From NCBI RefSeq assembly GCF_002813445.1, contig NZ_PHHD01000001.1:5270001-5334000 (forward strand): a stretch of DNA of 64,000 nucleotides, written 5' to 3'. The position numbers and the translations under genes are program-made. Under the pieces are notes generated by a model, which did no database searches, was not told where the DNA came from, and saw only the letters and a program-made list of their open reading frames with translations. The stretch comes from Pseudomonas tolaasii NCPPB 2192 (GTDB lineage Bacteria; Pseudomonadota; Gammaproteobacteria; Pseudomonadales; Pseudomonadaceae). This document shows, piece after piece, positions 45,189-54,810 of this stretch (its first letter is position 1; each line of letters starts with the position of its first letter).

Positions 45189-47243
45189 ATGACTCACGCT
45201 GCCACCGCCGTCGACACCCAATGCATCAATACCCTTCGCACCCTGGCCATGGACGCCGTACAAAAGGCCAACTCCGGCCACCCAGGCACGCCCATGGGCC
45301 TGGCGCCGGTGGGTTACACGCTGTGGAGCCGTTTCCTGCGTTATCACCCCGAGCACCCGGATTGGCCCAACCGTGACCGTTTTGTACTGTCTGTGGGTCA
45401 CGCCTCGATGCTGTTGTATTCGCTGCTGCACCTGGCCGGCGTGGTCGAGATTGACGCCCACGGCACGCGTTCCGGGCAGCCGGCAATCAGCCTGGATGAC
45501 ATCAAGCAGTTCCGTCAGGCGGACTCGAAAACCCCTGGCCACCCCGAATACCGCATGACCACCGGCGTGGAAACCACCACCGGCCCGCTCGGCCAGGGCT
45601 GCGCCAACAGCGTCGGCATGGCCATGGCCGAACGCTGGCTGGGTGAACGCTTCAACCGCGACGGTCAGGTGCTGTTCGACTACAACGTCTACACCCTGTG
45701 CGGCGACGGCGACATGATGGAAGGCATCAGCAGTGAGGCAGCGTCCATCGCCGGGCACTTGAAACTCGATAACCTGTGCTGGATCTACGACAACAACACC
45801 ATCAGCATCGAGGGCCACACCGAGCTGGCGTTCAGCGAAGACGTGATCAAGCGCTTCCAGGCCTACGGCTGGCACACCCTGCACGTCACCGACGCCAATG
45901 ACTTGCAGGCGTTGAGCACCGCACTGGAAACCTTCCAGGCCAATACCGGCGCGCCGACCCTGATCGTGGTCGACAGCGTGATCGGTTATGGCTCGCCCCA
46001 TAAACACAACACCGCCGCCGCCCATGGCGAGCCGTTGGGCGAGGAAGAAATCCGCCTGACCAAAGCCGCCTATGGTTGGCCCGAAGATTCCAGCTTCCTC
46101 GTGCCCGACGAGGTGCGCACAGTGTTGCGTGACGCGCTGCACGCACGCGCCGAGCCGCTGTATGCCCAATGGGGCCAAACACTGGCCACACTCGACCCGC
46201 AACTGGCGGACGAACTGAAACGGATGCGCGCCGGTGAAATGCCCGAGCAATGGCAAGCCGACCTGCCCGGCTTTGCCGCGGATGCCAAAGGCGTCGCCAG
46301 CCGTGCGTCCGGTGGCGAGGTGCTGAATGCCTTCGCCCGGCACATCCCTTGGCTGCTCGGCGGTTCGGCCGACTTGTCGCCTTCGACCAAAACCAACCTG
46401 ACCTTCGACGGCGCCGGTCGTTTCAGCGCCGACGACTACAGCGGGCGCAACCTGCATTTCGGCATCCGCGAGCACGCCATGGGCGCGATTGCCAATGGCA
46501 TGGCGCTCTCGTATCTGCGGCCTTACACCTCGACGTTCCTGGTGTTCAGCGACTATATGAAGCCGCCGATTCGTTTGGCGGCGATCATGGAGTTGCCGGT
46601 GGTCTTTGTGTTTACCCATGACTCGATCGGCGTCGGTGAAGATGGGCCGACACACCAGCCCATCGAGCACTTGACCCAACTGCGCGCCACGCCGGGCCTG
46701 CTGACCCTGCGGCCGGGCGACGCCAATGAAACGCTGGAGTTATGGAAGGTGGCGTTGGCACAGACTCACCGGCCGAGCTGCGTGGTGTTGTCGCGCCAGG
46801 CGCTGCCGACGCTGGATCGTACGAAATATGCACCTGCCTCGGGTGCGGCCAGGGGCGCCTATGTGCTGGCCGCTGGCGACAACCCGCAAGTGCTGCTGCT
46901 GGCGACAGGCAGCGAGGTCAGCCTGGCGGTGGCGGCGTATGAACAGTTGAAAAGCGAAGGGATTGCTGCGCACGTGGTGTCGATGCCGAGCTGGGAGCTG
47001 TTTGAGGACCAGGACCAGGCCTACCGTGACAGCGTGTTGCCGCCAGCCGTAAAGGCACGGGTGGTGGTGGAACAAGCCGGGCCGCTGGGTTGGGACAGGT
47101 ATGTGGGACAGACCGGTGCCAAAGTTGTGATGAACAGCTTCGGCGCGTCGGCACCACTGGCCAAGTTGCAGGAGAAGTTTGGGTTCACCGTTGAAAATGT
47201 GGTGAAGCAAGCGAAAGCACAAATCCAACTCGCCCAACGCTGA
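45189..47243 (+). CDS. tkt: Transketolase
   Basis: 684-residue thiamine-diphosphate enzyme transferring two-carbon units between sugar phosphates in the non-oxidative pentose phosphate pathway. Seen are the N-terminal A-N-S-G-H-P-G-T-P-M-G, the ThDP/Mg motif G-D-G-D-M-M-E-G-I through Y-D-N-N, and the pyrimidine-domain segment F-G-I-R-E-H-A-M-G. ATG 45189 with a GGGAG site gives the family N-terminus; the frame runs back to 45066. It is not beside metK or epd, where the main transketolase gene of many Pseudomonas lies, so it may be a second copy. It could use erythrose 4-phosphate from the polyol cluster (inference). Confidence 0.9.
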   Translation: MTHAATAVDTQCINTLRTLAMDAVQKANSGHPGTPMGLAPVGYTLWSRFLRYHPEHPDWPNRDRFVLSVGHASMLLYSLLHLAGVVEIDAHGTRSGQPAISLDDIKQFRQADSKTPGHPEYRMTTGVETTTGPLGQGCANSVGMAMAERWLGERFNRDGQVLFDYNVYTLCGDGDMMEGISSEAASIAGHLKLDNLCWIYDNNTISIEGHTELAFSEDVIKRFQAYGWHTLHVTDANDLQALSTALETFQANTGAPTLIVVDSVIGYGSPHKHNTAAAHGEPLGEEEIRLTKAAYGWPEDSSFLVPDEVRTVLRDALHARAEPLYAQWGQTLATLDPQLADELKRMRAGEMPEQWQADLPGFAADAKGVASRASGGEVLNAFARHIPWLLGGSADLSPSTKTNLTFDGAGRFSADDYSGRNLHFGIREHAMGAIANGMALSYLRPYTSTFLVFSDYMKPPIRLAAIMELPVVFVFTHDSIGVGEDGPTHQPIEHLTQLRATPGLLTLRPGDANETLELWKVALAQTHRPSCVVLSRQALPTLDRTKYAPASGAARGAYVLAAGDNPQVLLLATGSEVSLAVAAYEQLKSEGIAAHVVSMPSWELFEDQDQAYRDSVLPPAVKARVVVEQAGPLGWDRYVGQTGAKVVMNSFGASAPLAKLQEKFGFTVENVVKQAKAQIQLAQR

Positions 47244-47250
47244 TCAAAAC

Positions 47251-47381
47251 TGTGGGAGCTGGCTTGCCTGCGATTGCGGTGGTTCCGTCACTGATGTGTT
47301 GGTTGACACACTGCTATCGCAGGCAACTCGGTACATCAGGCATATCCATTTGATTCCATCGCAGGCGAGCCAGCTCCCACA
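47251..47381. repeat. Composite REP cluster
   Basis: A left REP (TGTGGGAGCTGGCTTGCCTG) is followed by a broken right unit (CTATCGCAGGCAA at about 47313-47326). After 41 unrelated bases comes a second right unit ATCGCAGGCGAGCCAGCTCC ending at 47381. It looks like a REPIN whose right half was interrupted and re-supplied. Confidence 0.8.
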
Positions 47382-47399
47382 ATTGATGAGTGTTGACGT

Positions 47400-49919
47400 T
47401 TAGATCAGCTCTCGAGCCAAAAACGGCGCCGTCCGGCTGACCTTGCTTTTGGCCACTTTCTGCGGCGTGCCACTGGCCACCACCTTCCCGCCCAAATCCC
47501 CGGCCCCCGGCCCGATATCAATCACCCAGTCGCTCTGCGCCACCACGCGCATCTCGTGCTCCACCACGACCACCGTGTGACCTGCCTCGACCAGATGATT
47601 CAACTGGCTGAGCAAACGGTCCACATCCCGCGGGTGCAACCCGGTCGTCGGCTCGTCCAGCACATACAACGTCGCCCCCCGCGCATTGCGCTGCAACTCG
47701 GTAGCCAGCTTGATGCGCTGCGCCTCACCACCCGACAACTCCGTCGCCGGCTGCCCCAGGCGCAAATAGCCCAGGCCGATATCGCGCAGCACCTGCAACG
47801 AACGCAACACGCCGGGCTGCTCGGCAAACACCTCAACCGCCTGTTCCACTGTCAAGCCCAATACCTGGGCGATGCTCAAACCCTGCCATTTGATCGCCAG
47901 GGTCTCAGGGTTGTAGCGCGCGCCATGGCAGGTGGGGCACGGCGCATACACGCTGGGCATAAACAGCAGCTCCACGCTGACAAACCCTTCGCCTTCACAG
48001 TTCGGGCAACGCCCCTTGGCGACGTTAAACGAGAACTGCCCGGCATCGTAGCCGCGCTTCTTCGCGGCTGGCGTGGCGGCGAACAGCTTGCGCACGTTGT
48101 CGAACAGCCCGGTGTAAGTGGCAAGATTGGAGCGCGGCGTACGGCCGATGGGTTTCTGGTCCACCTGCACCAGACGGCGAATGTGCTCCAGCCCTGCGCT
48201 GATATGCCCGCCACTGGTTTGCGGCGCGTCATCTTCCAGGCTCGGCTCTTCGTCACTTTCCGGTACACGGCCCAGCCCCGCGCCCACCAGCTCCAGCAGC
48301 GCCTGGCTGACCAGGCTGGATTTGCCCGAGCCGGAAATACCGGTCACCGCCGTAAAGCAGCCCAGCGGAAAACTCACGCTCAAGTCCTTGAGATTATTGC
48401 GCGTCACACCTTCCAGCTTCAGCCAACCCGAGGGCTCACGCCGCGCCGAATTGGCCGGGCGCCGCTCGGCAAACAAATATTCGCGGGTCTGCGACGCTTC
48501 GATATCCGCCAGCCCCGCCGGCGGGCCGCTGTACAGCACTTGCCCGCCGTGCTCACCTGCGGCCGGGCCGACGTCGATCAGCCAGTCGGCGCGGCGCATG
48601 GTTTCCAGGTCATGCTCGACCACAAACAATGAATTGCCCGCCGCCTTCAAGCGATCCAGCGCGCTGTACAGCGCCTCGCCATCCGCCGGGTGCAGGCCTG
48701 CCGAAGGCTCATCGAGCACATAGATCACGCCGAACAGCTGCGAGCCCAATTGCGTGGCGAGGCGCAAGCGCTGCAACTCGCCGGAGGACAAGGTCGGCGT
48801 GCTGCGCTCCAGCGACAAATAGCCCAACCCCAGCTCGGTCAGGGTGCTGACCCGCTCCAGCAAATCCTGAGCAATGCGCTGCGCGGCCAGACGTTTTTCC
48901 ACCGACAGTTTCATCGTGTCCTGCCCAGCCGCCACCGGCCGCAGCAGCTCGGCCAGCTGCGCCAGTGACAATTGCGACAACTCGCCAATGTCCACGCCGG
49001 CAAACTTCACCGACAACGCCGCCTTGTTCAGCCGCTTGCCGTCGCATGCCGGGCAGGCGCTGCCCTGCATGAACTGCGAGACGCGCTTTTTCATCAGCGC
49101 GCTTTGGGTGTGCGTGAAGGTGTGCAGGATGTAGCGCCGCGCGCCGCTGAAAGTGCCCTGGTAACTGGGCTCCAGTTTGCGCTTCAAAGCCTCGCGGGTT
49201 TGCTCTGGGGTGAAGCCTGCATAGACCGGAACCGTCGGGTTTTCTTCGGTGAAGAGGATCCAGTCGCGTTGTTTTTTCGGCAGGTCGCGCCAGGGAATGT
49301 CGACGTCATACCCCAGGGTCACCAGGATGTCGCGCAGGTTCTGGCCCTGCCACGCCAACGGCCAGGACGCCACTGCACGCTGGCGGATCGTCAACGAGGG
49401 ATCGGGCACCATCAGCGCCTCGGTCACTTCATACACGCGGCCCAAACCGTGGCATTCCGGGCACGCGCCCTGGGGCAGGTTCGGCGAAAAGTCCTCGGCG
49501 TACAGCATCGGCTGGCCCGGCGGGTAGCTGCCGGCGCGGGAATAGAGCATGCGAATCAGGCTCGACAACGTGGTCACGCTGCCCACCGACGAGCGCGCAC
49601 TCGGGGTGCCGCGCTGCTGTTGCAGGGCCACGGCGGGCGGCAGGCCTTCGATGGAGTCCACGTCCGGCACGCCGACCTGATCGATCAGGCGCCGTGCATA
49701 GGGCGCCACCGATTCGAAATAGCGGCGCTGCGCCTCGGCATACACCGTGGAAAACGCCAGGGACGATTTTCCCGAGCCGGAAACCCCGGTAAACACCACC
49801 AGGGCATCCCGGGGAATGTCCACATCGACGTTGCGCAGGTTGTGTTCGCGGGCGCCGCGCACCCGGACGAAGCCCGGGCGTTGGGCGGTGATCGGGGGAA
49901 TGCTGCGCTGTGACGTCAT
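47400..49919 (-). CDS. uvrA: UvrA-like ABC ATPase lacking the UvrB-binding domain (UvrA2 class)
   Basis: 839 residues against about 940 for UvrA. Two ABC modules are complete: Walker A G-V-S-G-S-G-K-S-S and G-I-S-G-S-G-K-S-S, signatures L-S-S-G-E-L-Q-R-L and L-S-G-G-E-A-Q-R-I. Zinc-binding CxxC sets are C-P-E-C, C-P-A-C and C-P-N-C with C-P-T-C. After S-S-L-I-R-M-L-Y-S-R-A-G the chain passes within about 20 residues to G-A-C-P-E-C, so the approximately 100-residue UvrB-binding segment is absent, as in UvrA2 proteins linked to DNA-damage or drug tolerance. Its ATG overlaps the stop of the upstream histidine kinase (ATGA). A longer upstream frame is rejected because it lies in the kinase gene. 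Confidence 0.88.
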   Translation of the reverse strand: MTSQRSIPPITAQRPGFVRVRGAREHNLRNVDVDIPRDALVVFTGVSGSGKSSLAFSTVYAEAQRRYFESVAPYARRLIDQVGVPDVDSIEGLPPAVALQQQRGTPSARSSVGSVTTLSSLIRMLYSRAGSYPPGQPMLYAEDFSPNLPQGACPECHGLGRVYEVTEALMVPDPSLTIRQRAVASWPLAWQGQNLRDILVTLGYDVDIPWRDLPKKQRDWILFTEENPTVPVYAGFTPEQTREALKRKLEPSYQGTFSGARRYILHTFTHTQSALMKKRVSQFMQGSACPACDGKRLNKAALSVKFAGVDIGELSQLSLAQLAELLRPVAAGQDTMKLSVEKRLAAQRIAQDLLERVSTLTELGLGYLSLERSTPTLSSGELQRLRLATQLGSQLFGVIYVLDEPSAGLHPADGEALYSALDRLKAAGNSLFVVEHDLETMRRADWLIDVGPAAGEHGGQVLYSGPPAGLADIEASQTREYLFAERRPANSARREPSGWLKLEGVTRNNLKDLSVSFPLGCFTAVTGISGSGKSSLVSQALLELVGAGLGRVPESDEEPSLEDDAPQTSGGHISAGLEHIRRLVQVDQKPIGRTPRSNLATYTGLFDNVRKLFAATPAAKKRGYDAGQFSFNVAKGRCPNCEGEGFVSVELLFMPSVYAPCPTCHGARYNPETLAIKWQGLSIAQVLGLTVEQAVEVFAEQPGVLRSLQVLRDIGLGYLRLGQPATELSGGEAQRIKLATELQRNARGATLYVLDEPTTGLHPRDVDRLLSQLNHLVEAGHTVVVVEHEMRVVAQSDWVIDIGPGAGDLGGKVVASGTPQKVAKSKVSRTAPFLARELI

Positions 49920-51628
49920 GGGTAACCTTGTCTTGCGGTGAGCACGCTGCGCACCCGATGCGTGAGGGCTTCGGGGCTGTAGGGCTTGCTCAGCAGATGA
50001 ATGTCGGGGCTTAGCAGGTGGTTGGTGGAGAGGATGTCGCGGGTGTGGCCCGAGGTGAACAGCACGGCCACGGGGGGCTGCTGCGCGCGCGCCCAGTCGG
50101 CCAGGTCGGTGCTTTTGATGCGGCCGGGCATCACCACGTCGGTGAAAATCAGATCCGGCAGCGCGCCGCCCTGCAAGGCCTGCATCGCGCGGTCGCCGTC
50201 TTCGGCAGTGAGCACGGTGTAGCCCGATTGCTCCAGCAACTCGACCACAGTCAGGCGCACGCCTTCGTTGTCTTCCACCACCAGAATGGTTTCCTGACCG
50301 CCACTGTGCTGCGCCAGTTCGCTGCCGATGTCGAGGCTTTCCGGCTCCAGGCTGTGGGGGAAATACATCTGCACCACCGAGCCCTTGCCCTCTTCGCTCC
50401 ACATCTCCACATGCCCGCCGCTCTGGCGCACAAAGCCGAACACCATGCTCAGGCCCAGGCCGGTGCCCTGGCCTTCGCGCTTGGTGGTGAAGAACGGTTC
50501 GAAGGCACGCTTGAGCACGGCGGCGGGCATGCCCACGCCGGTGTCGGTGACCGCCAGGCGTACGTACTCACCCGGTTTGATGCTTTTGCCGGTGCAGTCG
50601 TCAGGGTTGAGGATGATGTTTTCACCGGTGATACGAATCACGCCCTCGCCGCTCATCGCATCCCGGGCGTTGATGGCCAGGTTGAGCAGCGCATTTTCCA
50701 GCTGATTGCGGTCGACGTTGATGCACCATGAATCCTGGGGCAACTGCACATCAATATGGATGGTTTCCCCCAGCGCGCGCTGGAGCAATTCACCCAACCC
50801 GGCATAGATGCGCTGCGGGTTGTACACCGCCGGCGACAACGGCTGACGCCGCGCAAACGCCAGCAGTTGCGACGACAGCTTGGCACCCCGCTCCACCGCC
50901 GCGATGGCCGCCGTGACACGGCGCTGCACCTGGGCATTGTCCGGCTCATACCGGGCCAGCAGGTGCAGGTTGCCGGCGATCACTTGCAGCAGGTTGTTGA
51001 AGTCGTGGGCCACGCCGCCGGTCAGTCCGCCGATGGCTTCGAGCTTCTGCGACTGGCGCAACTGGTCTTCGGCAGCGGAACGCGCCTGCACCTCGGCGGC
51101 CACCCGTTGTTCCAGGTTATGCGTCAGCTCCTGGCGCACGCGCTCGGAATGCACGTGCTCGGTGGTTTCCACCACAATGGCCAGCACCCCGGCGGGCTGG
51201 TGATCGTCGCCGGCGACGGGGCTGTAATACAGGTCCAGCCATACGTCTTCCGGCTTGCCGTTGCGCAGCAGCACCAGGTCTTTATTGTTGAACGACAAGG
51301 TGCCGCCTGCCAGGCAGGTGTCCACCACATGGCGGTTGAACTCGGCCACTTCCGGCCAGCCCAGTTCTACCGGCGTTCCCAGCAGGTACGGGTGCCGCCC
51401 GCCGGCGAACGCCGAGTAGCTGTCGTTGTAGATCATGTACCCGGCCCGCCCCCACAGCATCACCATCGGCACCGGTGATGCCAGCATCATCTGCACGGTG
51501 CAGGTCAGGCTGGTGGACCAACGCTCGATCGGCCCAAGGTCGGTGGCCGACCAATCGAACCCGCGAATCCGCTGGGCCATTTCACCGGCCCAACCTTCAC
51601 AGCCGTGGGGGTTGGATAAAAACTGCAT
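49916..51628 (-). CDS. Hybrid histidine kinase with N-terminal PAS-like sensor and receiver, coupled to uvrA2
   Basis: 570 cytoplasmic residues: an N-terminal PAS-like domain (about 20-155, with Y-M-I-Y-N-D-S-Y-S-A-F-A-G and V-W-L-D-L-Y-Y-S-P-V), a coiled coil, HisKA with H208 (G-G-V-A-H-D-F-N-N), HATPase_c (N-L-A-I-N-A-R-D-A-M and G-Q-G-T-G-L-G-L), and a receiver with D497 (F-T-D-V-V-M-P-G). The sensor domain is related to that of the kinase at 11931-14465. No DNA-binding output domain or separate response regulator is adjacent. The stop overlaps the uvrA2 start by four bases, so the two proteins are made together. It is 110 bases downstream of dnaE2 on the same strand. Confidence 0.87.
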   Translation of the reverse strand: MQFLSNPHGCEGWAGEMAQRIRGFDWSATDLGPIERWSTSLTCTVQMMLASPVPMVMLWGRAGYMIYNDSYSAFAGGRHPYLLGTPVELGWPEVAEFNRHVVDTCLAGGTLSFNNKDLVLLRNGKPEDVWLDLYYSPVAGDDHQPAGVLAIVVETTEHVHSERVRQELTHNLEQRVAAEVQARSAAEDQLRQSQKLEAIGGLTGGVAHDFNNLLQVIAGNLHLLARYEPDNAQVQRRVTAAIAAVERGAKLSSQLLAFARRQPLSPAVYNPQRIYAGLGELLQRALGETIHIDVQLPQDSWCINVDRNQLENALLNLAINARDAMSGEGVIRITGENIILNPDDCTGKSIKPGEYVRLAVTDTGVGMPAAVLKRAFEPFFTTKREGQGTGLGLSMVFGFVRQSGGHVEMWSEEGKGSVVQMYFPHSLEPESLDIGSELAQHSGGQETILVVEDNEGVRLTVVELLEQSGYTVLTAEDGDRAMQALQGGALPDLIFTDVVMPGRIKSTDLADWARAQQPPVAVLFTSGHTRDILSTNHLLSPDIHLLSKPYSPEALTHRVRSVLTARQGYP

Positions 51629-51738
51629 GGTTAAACTCTGTGCGAAAAAAAGGACGTCGGCAAAGTTTGGAGCGCGTCAGGCAAAGATCGTTTCAATGCC
51701 TATACGTTAGGGGGTAAATGACGCAGAAACCACTGGCG

Positions 51739-54700
51739 TCAGTGAAAATCCCGGCTGCGCACATTAATCCCTTCCAGCAACGGCGTCAGGTCGGTCAAAC
51801 GCCCGGCGATCAGGTGCCGCACCTCGCCCACCGCCTCCCAGCGCCCGTCCACTTTCAGCAGCCGCGAGCCCACCAGTGCCTGGCGCTGACGCTCGGCCAA
51901 ATCGCGCCAGACCACCACATTGAGGTTGCCGAACTCATCTTCCAGGGTCACAAAGGTCACCCCGCTGGCCGTGCCGGGCCGCTGACGGCCCGTCACCAGC
52001 CCGGCAATGCTCACGTTGCGTCCATGCTCCACCGCCATCAGTTCAAGGGAACTGCGGCAGCGCCGCCTGCGCAGCTCGGCCCGCAACAACGCCAGCGGAT
52101 GCGGGCCCAGCGTGGTGCCGACGGTGGCGTAGTCGGCGTGCAGGTCCTCACCGACCGAAGGCACCGGCAGCTCCACAACGGCTTCATCGGGGCCAGGCAA
52201 ACCGGCGAACAACCCGAGTTGCTTGTGCACCCCCGCCACGTCCCAACGCGCCTTGTGCCGGTTGCCCGCCAGCGCGCGCAAGGCGCCGGAGTCGGCCAGC
52301 AACGCCTGGGTGCGAGCATCCAGCCCGGCACGCTCGTCAAGGTCGGCGATGTCGCTGAAGGCTCGACGTTGACGCGCCGCCTCGATGCGCCGCGCGTCTT
52401 CCTCGCGAAACCCCGAGATCATGCGCAGGCCCATGCGGATCGCCGGTTGCTGGCCCTCGATGGGTTCCAGGCTGCAATCCCAGTCGCTGGCTTGCACGTC
52501 CACCGGGCGAATCTGCAACTGATGGCGCCGCGCATCCTGCAGGATCTGGTCCGGGCTGTAGAACCCCATGGGCCAGCTGTTGATCAGCGCACAGGCAAAG
52601 GCGGCCGGCTCATGGCACTTGAGCCAGCAACTGGCGTAGGTCAGCAAGGCGAAACTGGCCGCATGGGATTCGGGAAAACCATAGCTGCCAAAGCCCTTGA
52701 TCTGCTCGAAAATCTGCGCGGCGAAAGCCTCGGTGTAACCGTTGTTCAGCATGCCGATGCGCAGGCGCTCCTGATGCGGCTCCAGCCCGCCGTGGCGTTT
52801 CCAGGCGGCCATGGAGCGGCGCAACTGGTCGGCCTCGCCGGGGCCGTAGTCGGCGGCGACCATGGCGATCTGCATCACCTGCTCCTGAAACAGCGGCACG
52901 CCCAGGGTGCGCTCCAACACCGCCTCAAGCTGCGGCGACGGGTAGGTGGTGGGCTCCTCGCCGTTACGTCTGCGCAAATACGGGTGCACCATGCCGCCCT
53001 GAATCGGCCCGGGCCGCACAATGGCCACCTCGATCACCAGGTCGTAAAACGCTTTGGGCTTGAGCCTCGGCAGCATCGACATCTGCGCCCGCGACTCGAT
53101 CTGGAACACACCGATGGTGTCGGCCCTGCTGATCATCGCGTAGGTCGCCGGGTCTTCAGACGGAATTGTCGCCAGGGTAAGGTCGCGACCACGGTGGCGG
53201 TGCAACAAATCGAAACAGCGGCGAATCGCACTGAGCATGCCCAGCGCGAGGATGTCCACCTTGAGCAGGCCCACGGCGTCGAGGTCGTCCTTGTCCCACT
53301 GGATGATGGTGCGCTCGGCCATCGCCGCGTTTTCCACCGGCACCAGGGTGTCCAGCGGGTATTCGGAAATCACGAACCCGCCGGGGTGCTGGGACAGGTG
53401 CCGGGGAAAGCCGATCAGTTGTTGGGTCAGCGTGAGCACGCGGCGCAGGATCGGGCTTTGCGGGTCGAAACCGCCTTCGCGCAGGCGTTCCAGGGGCGGC
53501 GCGTCGTCGCTCCAGCGCCCGCAGCATTCGGCCAGCGCGTTGATCTGGTCCGGCGGCAAGCCCAAAGCCTTGGCCACGTCACGCACCGCGCCGGCCGCGT
53601 GGTAACTGCTGACCACCGCCGTCAATGCCGCACGGGTGCGGCCATAGCGCTTGAACACATATTGCAGCACTTCTTCGCGGCGCTCGTGTTCGAAGTCCAC
53701 GTCGATGTCCGGCGGCTCGTTGCGTTCCTTCGACAGAAAGCGCTCGAACAGCATGTTCATGCGGCTCGGGTCGATCTCGGTGATGCCCAAGGCAAAACAC
53801 ACCGCGGAGTTGGCCGCCGAACCACGCCCCTGGCACAGAATCGAGCGGCTACGGGCAAACTGCACAATGTCGTGCACCGTGAGGAAATAACTCTCGTAAC
53901 CCAGCTCGCTGATCAGCCGCAGTTCCTTGTCGATCTGCTGCACCGTCTTGGCATCGGCGCCGTGGGGCCAGCGCCGGGCGATGCCTTCTTCCGTCACCGC
54001 GCGTAGCCAGGACTCGGCATCATGCCCGGCAGGCACCAGCTCGCGCGGGTAGTGATAGCGCAACTGGCTCAGGTCGAAGGTGCAACGGCGCGCGATGGCC
54101 AGGGTTTCGTCAAGCAATGCTCGCGGGTACAGCGCGGCCAGGGCGTCGAGGCTGCGCAGGTGCCGCTCGCCGTTGGGGTGCAGGCGCGTGCCGGCTTCGG
54201 CCACCGGTACGTGATGGCGGATGGCGGTCATGGTGTCTTGCAAGGCGCGGCGGCCACGGGCGTGCATGTGCACATCCCCGCAGGCCACCGCCTGGATGTT
54301 CAGGCTGGCGGCCAGTTGCAGGCGCTGCTCCAGATGGCGCGCATCGTTTTGGCCGCAATGCAGGTGCACCGCCAGCCACAGGCGCTCAGCGAAGGTGCGG
54401 CGCAACCATTGGATCGAGGCCTGGGTGTCGCTGTCTTCGGCCACCCACAACGCCACCAGGCCGGGCAGCGGCTGCGCGAAATCTTCCTGCAACAGGCGGT
54501 AACTGCCCTTTTCGGCACGACGCCGGGCCACCGTGATCAAACGGCACAGGTGCTGATAGCCCGTGAGGTCTTCCACCAGCAGCACGAGTTTCGGGCCGTT
54601 TTCGATCCGCACTTCACTGCCGATGATCAACGGCAGCTCCACCGCCTTCGCCGCCTGCCAGGCACGCACGATGCCTGCCAGCGTGCATTCATCGGTAATC

Positions 54701-54810
54701 GCCAAAGCACTGTAGCCCTGACGCTTGGCCCGTTCGAACAACTCCAGCGCACTCGACGCCCCGCGCTGAAAGCTGAAGTTGGACAAGCAATGCAGCTCGG
54801 CGTAACTCAT
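51739..54810 (-). CDS. dnaE2: Error-prone DNA polymerase DnaE2 (ImuC)
   Basis: 1023-residue C-family polymerase. The N-terminal PHP domain (about 1-200) begins Y-A-E-L-H-C-L-S-N-F-S-F and includes I-T-D-E-C-T. The palm aspartates are D368-I-D370-V-D372-F. A C-terminal OB-fold segment (V-S-I-A-G-L-V-T-G-R-Q-R-P) follows. It is shorter than replicative DnaE and lacks the tau-binding C-terminus, as in DnaE2. With ImuA and ImuB it forms the SOS mutasome for translesion synthesis. Its ATG overlaps the imuB stop (ATGA). The frame is open upstream to 54930, within imuB. Confidence 0.92.
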   Translation of the reverse strand: MSYAELHCLSNFSFQRGASSALELFERAKRQGYSALAITDECTLAGIVRAWQAAKAVELPLIIGSEVRIENGPKLVLLVEDLTGYQHLCRLITVARRRAEKGSYRLLQEDFAQPLPGLVALWVAEDSDTQASIQWLRRTFAERLWLAVHLHCGQNDARHLEQRLQLAASLNIQAVACGDVHMHARGRRALQDTMTAIRHHVPVAEAGTRLHPNGERHLRSLDALAALYPRALLDETLAIARRCTFDLSQLRYHYPRELVPAGHDAESWLRAVTEEGIARRWPHGADAKTVQQIDKELRLISELGYESYFLTVHDIVQFARSRSILCQGRGSAANSAVCFALGITEIDPSRMNMLFERFLSKERNEPPDIDVDFEHERREEVLQYVFKRYGRTRAALTAVVSSYHAAGAVRDVAKALGLPPDQINALAECCGRWSDDAPPLERLREGGFDPQSPILRRVLTLTQQLIGFPRHLSQHPGGFVISEYPLDTLVPVENAAMAERTIIQWDKDDLDAVGLLKVDILALGMLSAIRRCFDLLHRHRGRDLTLATIPSEDPATYAMISRADTIGVFQIESRAQMSMLPRLKPKAFYDLVIEVAIVRPGPIQGGMVHPYLRRRNGEEPTTYPSPQLEAVLERTLGVPLFQEQVMQIAMVAADYGPGEADQLRRSMAAWKRHGGLEPHQERLRIGMLNNGYTEAFAAQIFEQIKGFGSYGFPESHAASFALLTYASCWLKCHEPAAFACALINSWPMGFYSPDQILQDARRHQLQIRPVDVQASDWDCSLEPIEGQQPAIRMGLRMISGFREEDARRIEAARQRRAFSDIADLDERAGLDARTQALLADSGALRALAGNRHKARWDVAGVHKQLGLFAGLPGPDEAVVELPVPSVGEDLHADYATVGTTLGPHPLALLRAELRRRRCRSSLELMAVEHGRNVSIAGLVTGRQRPGTASGVTFVTLEDEFGNLNVVVWRDLAERQRQALVGSRLLKVDGRWEAVGEVRHLIAGRLTDLTPLLEGINVRSRDFH

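Noticed and set aside
49920..50402. A 161-codon N-terminal extension of uvrA2
   Set aside because: It is out-of-frame reading of the upstream kinase gene. The UvrA fold begins at the ATG at 49919, which overlaps the kinase stop.
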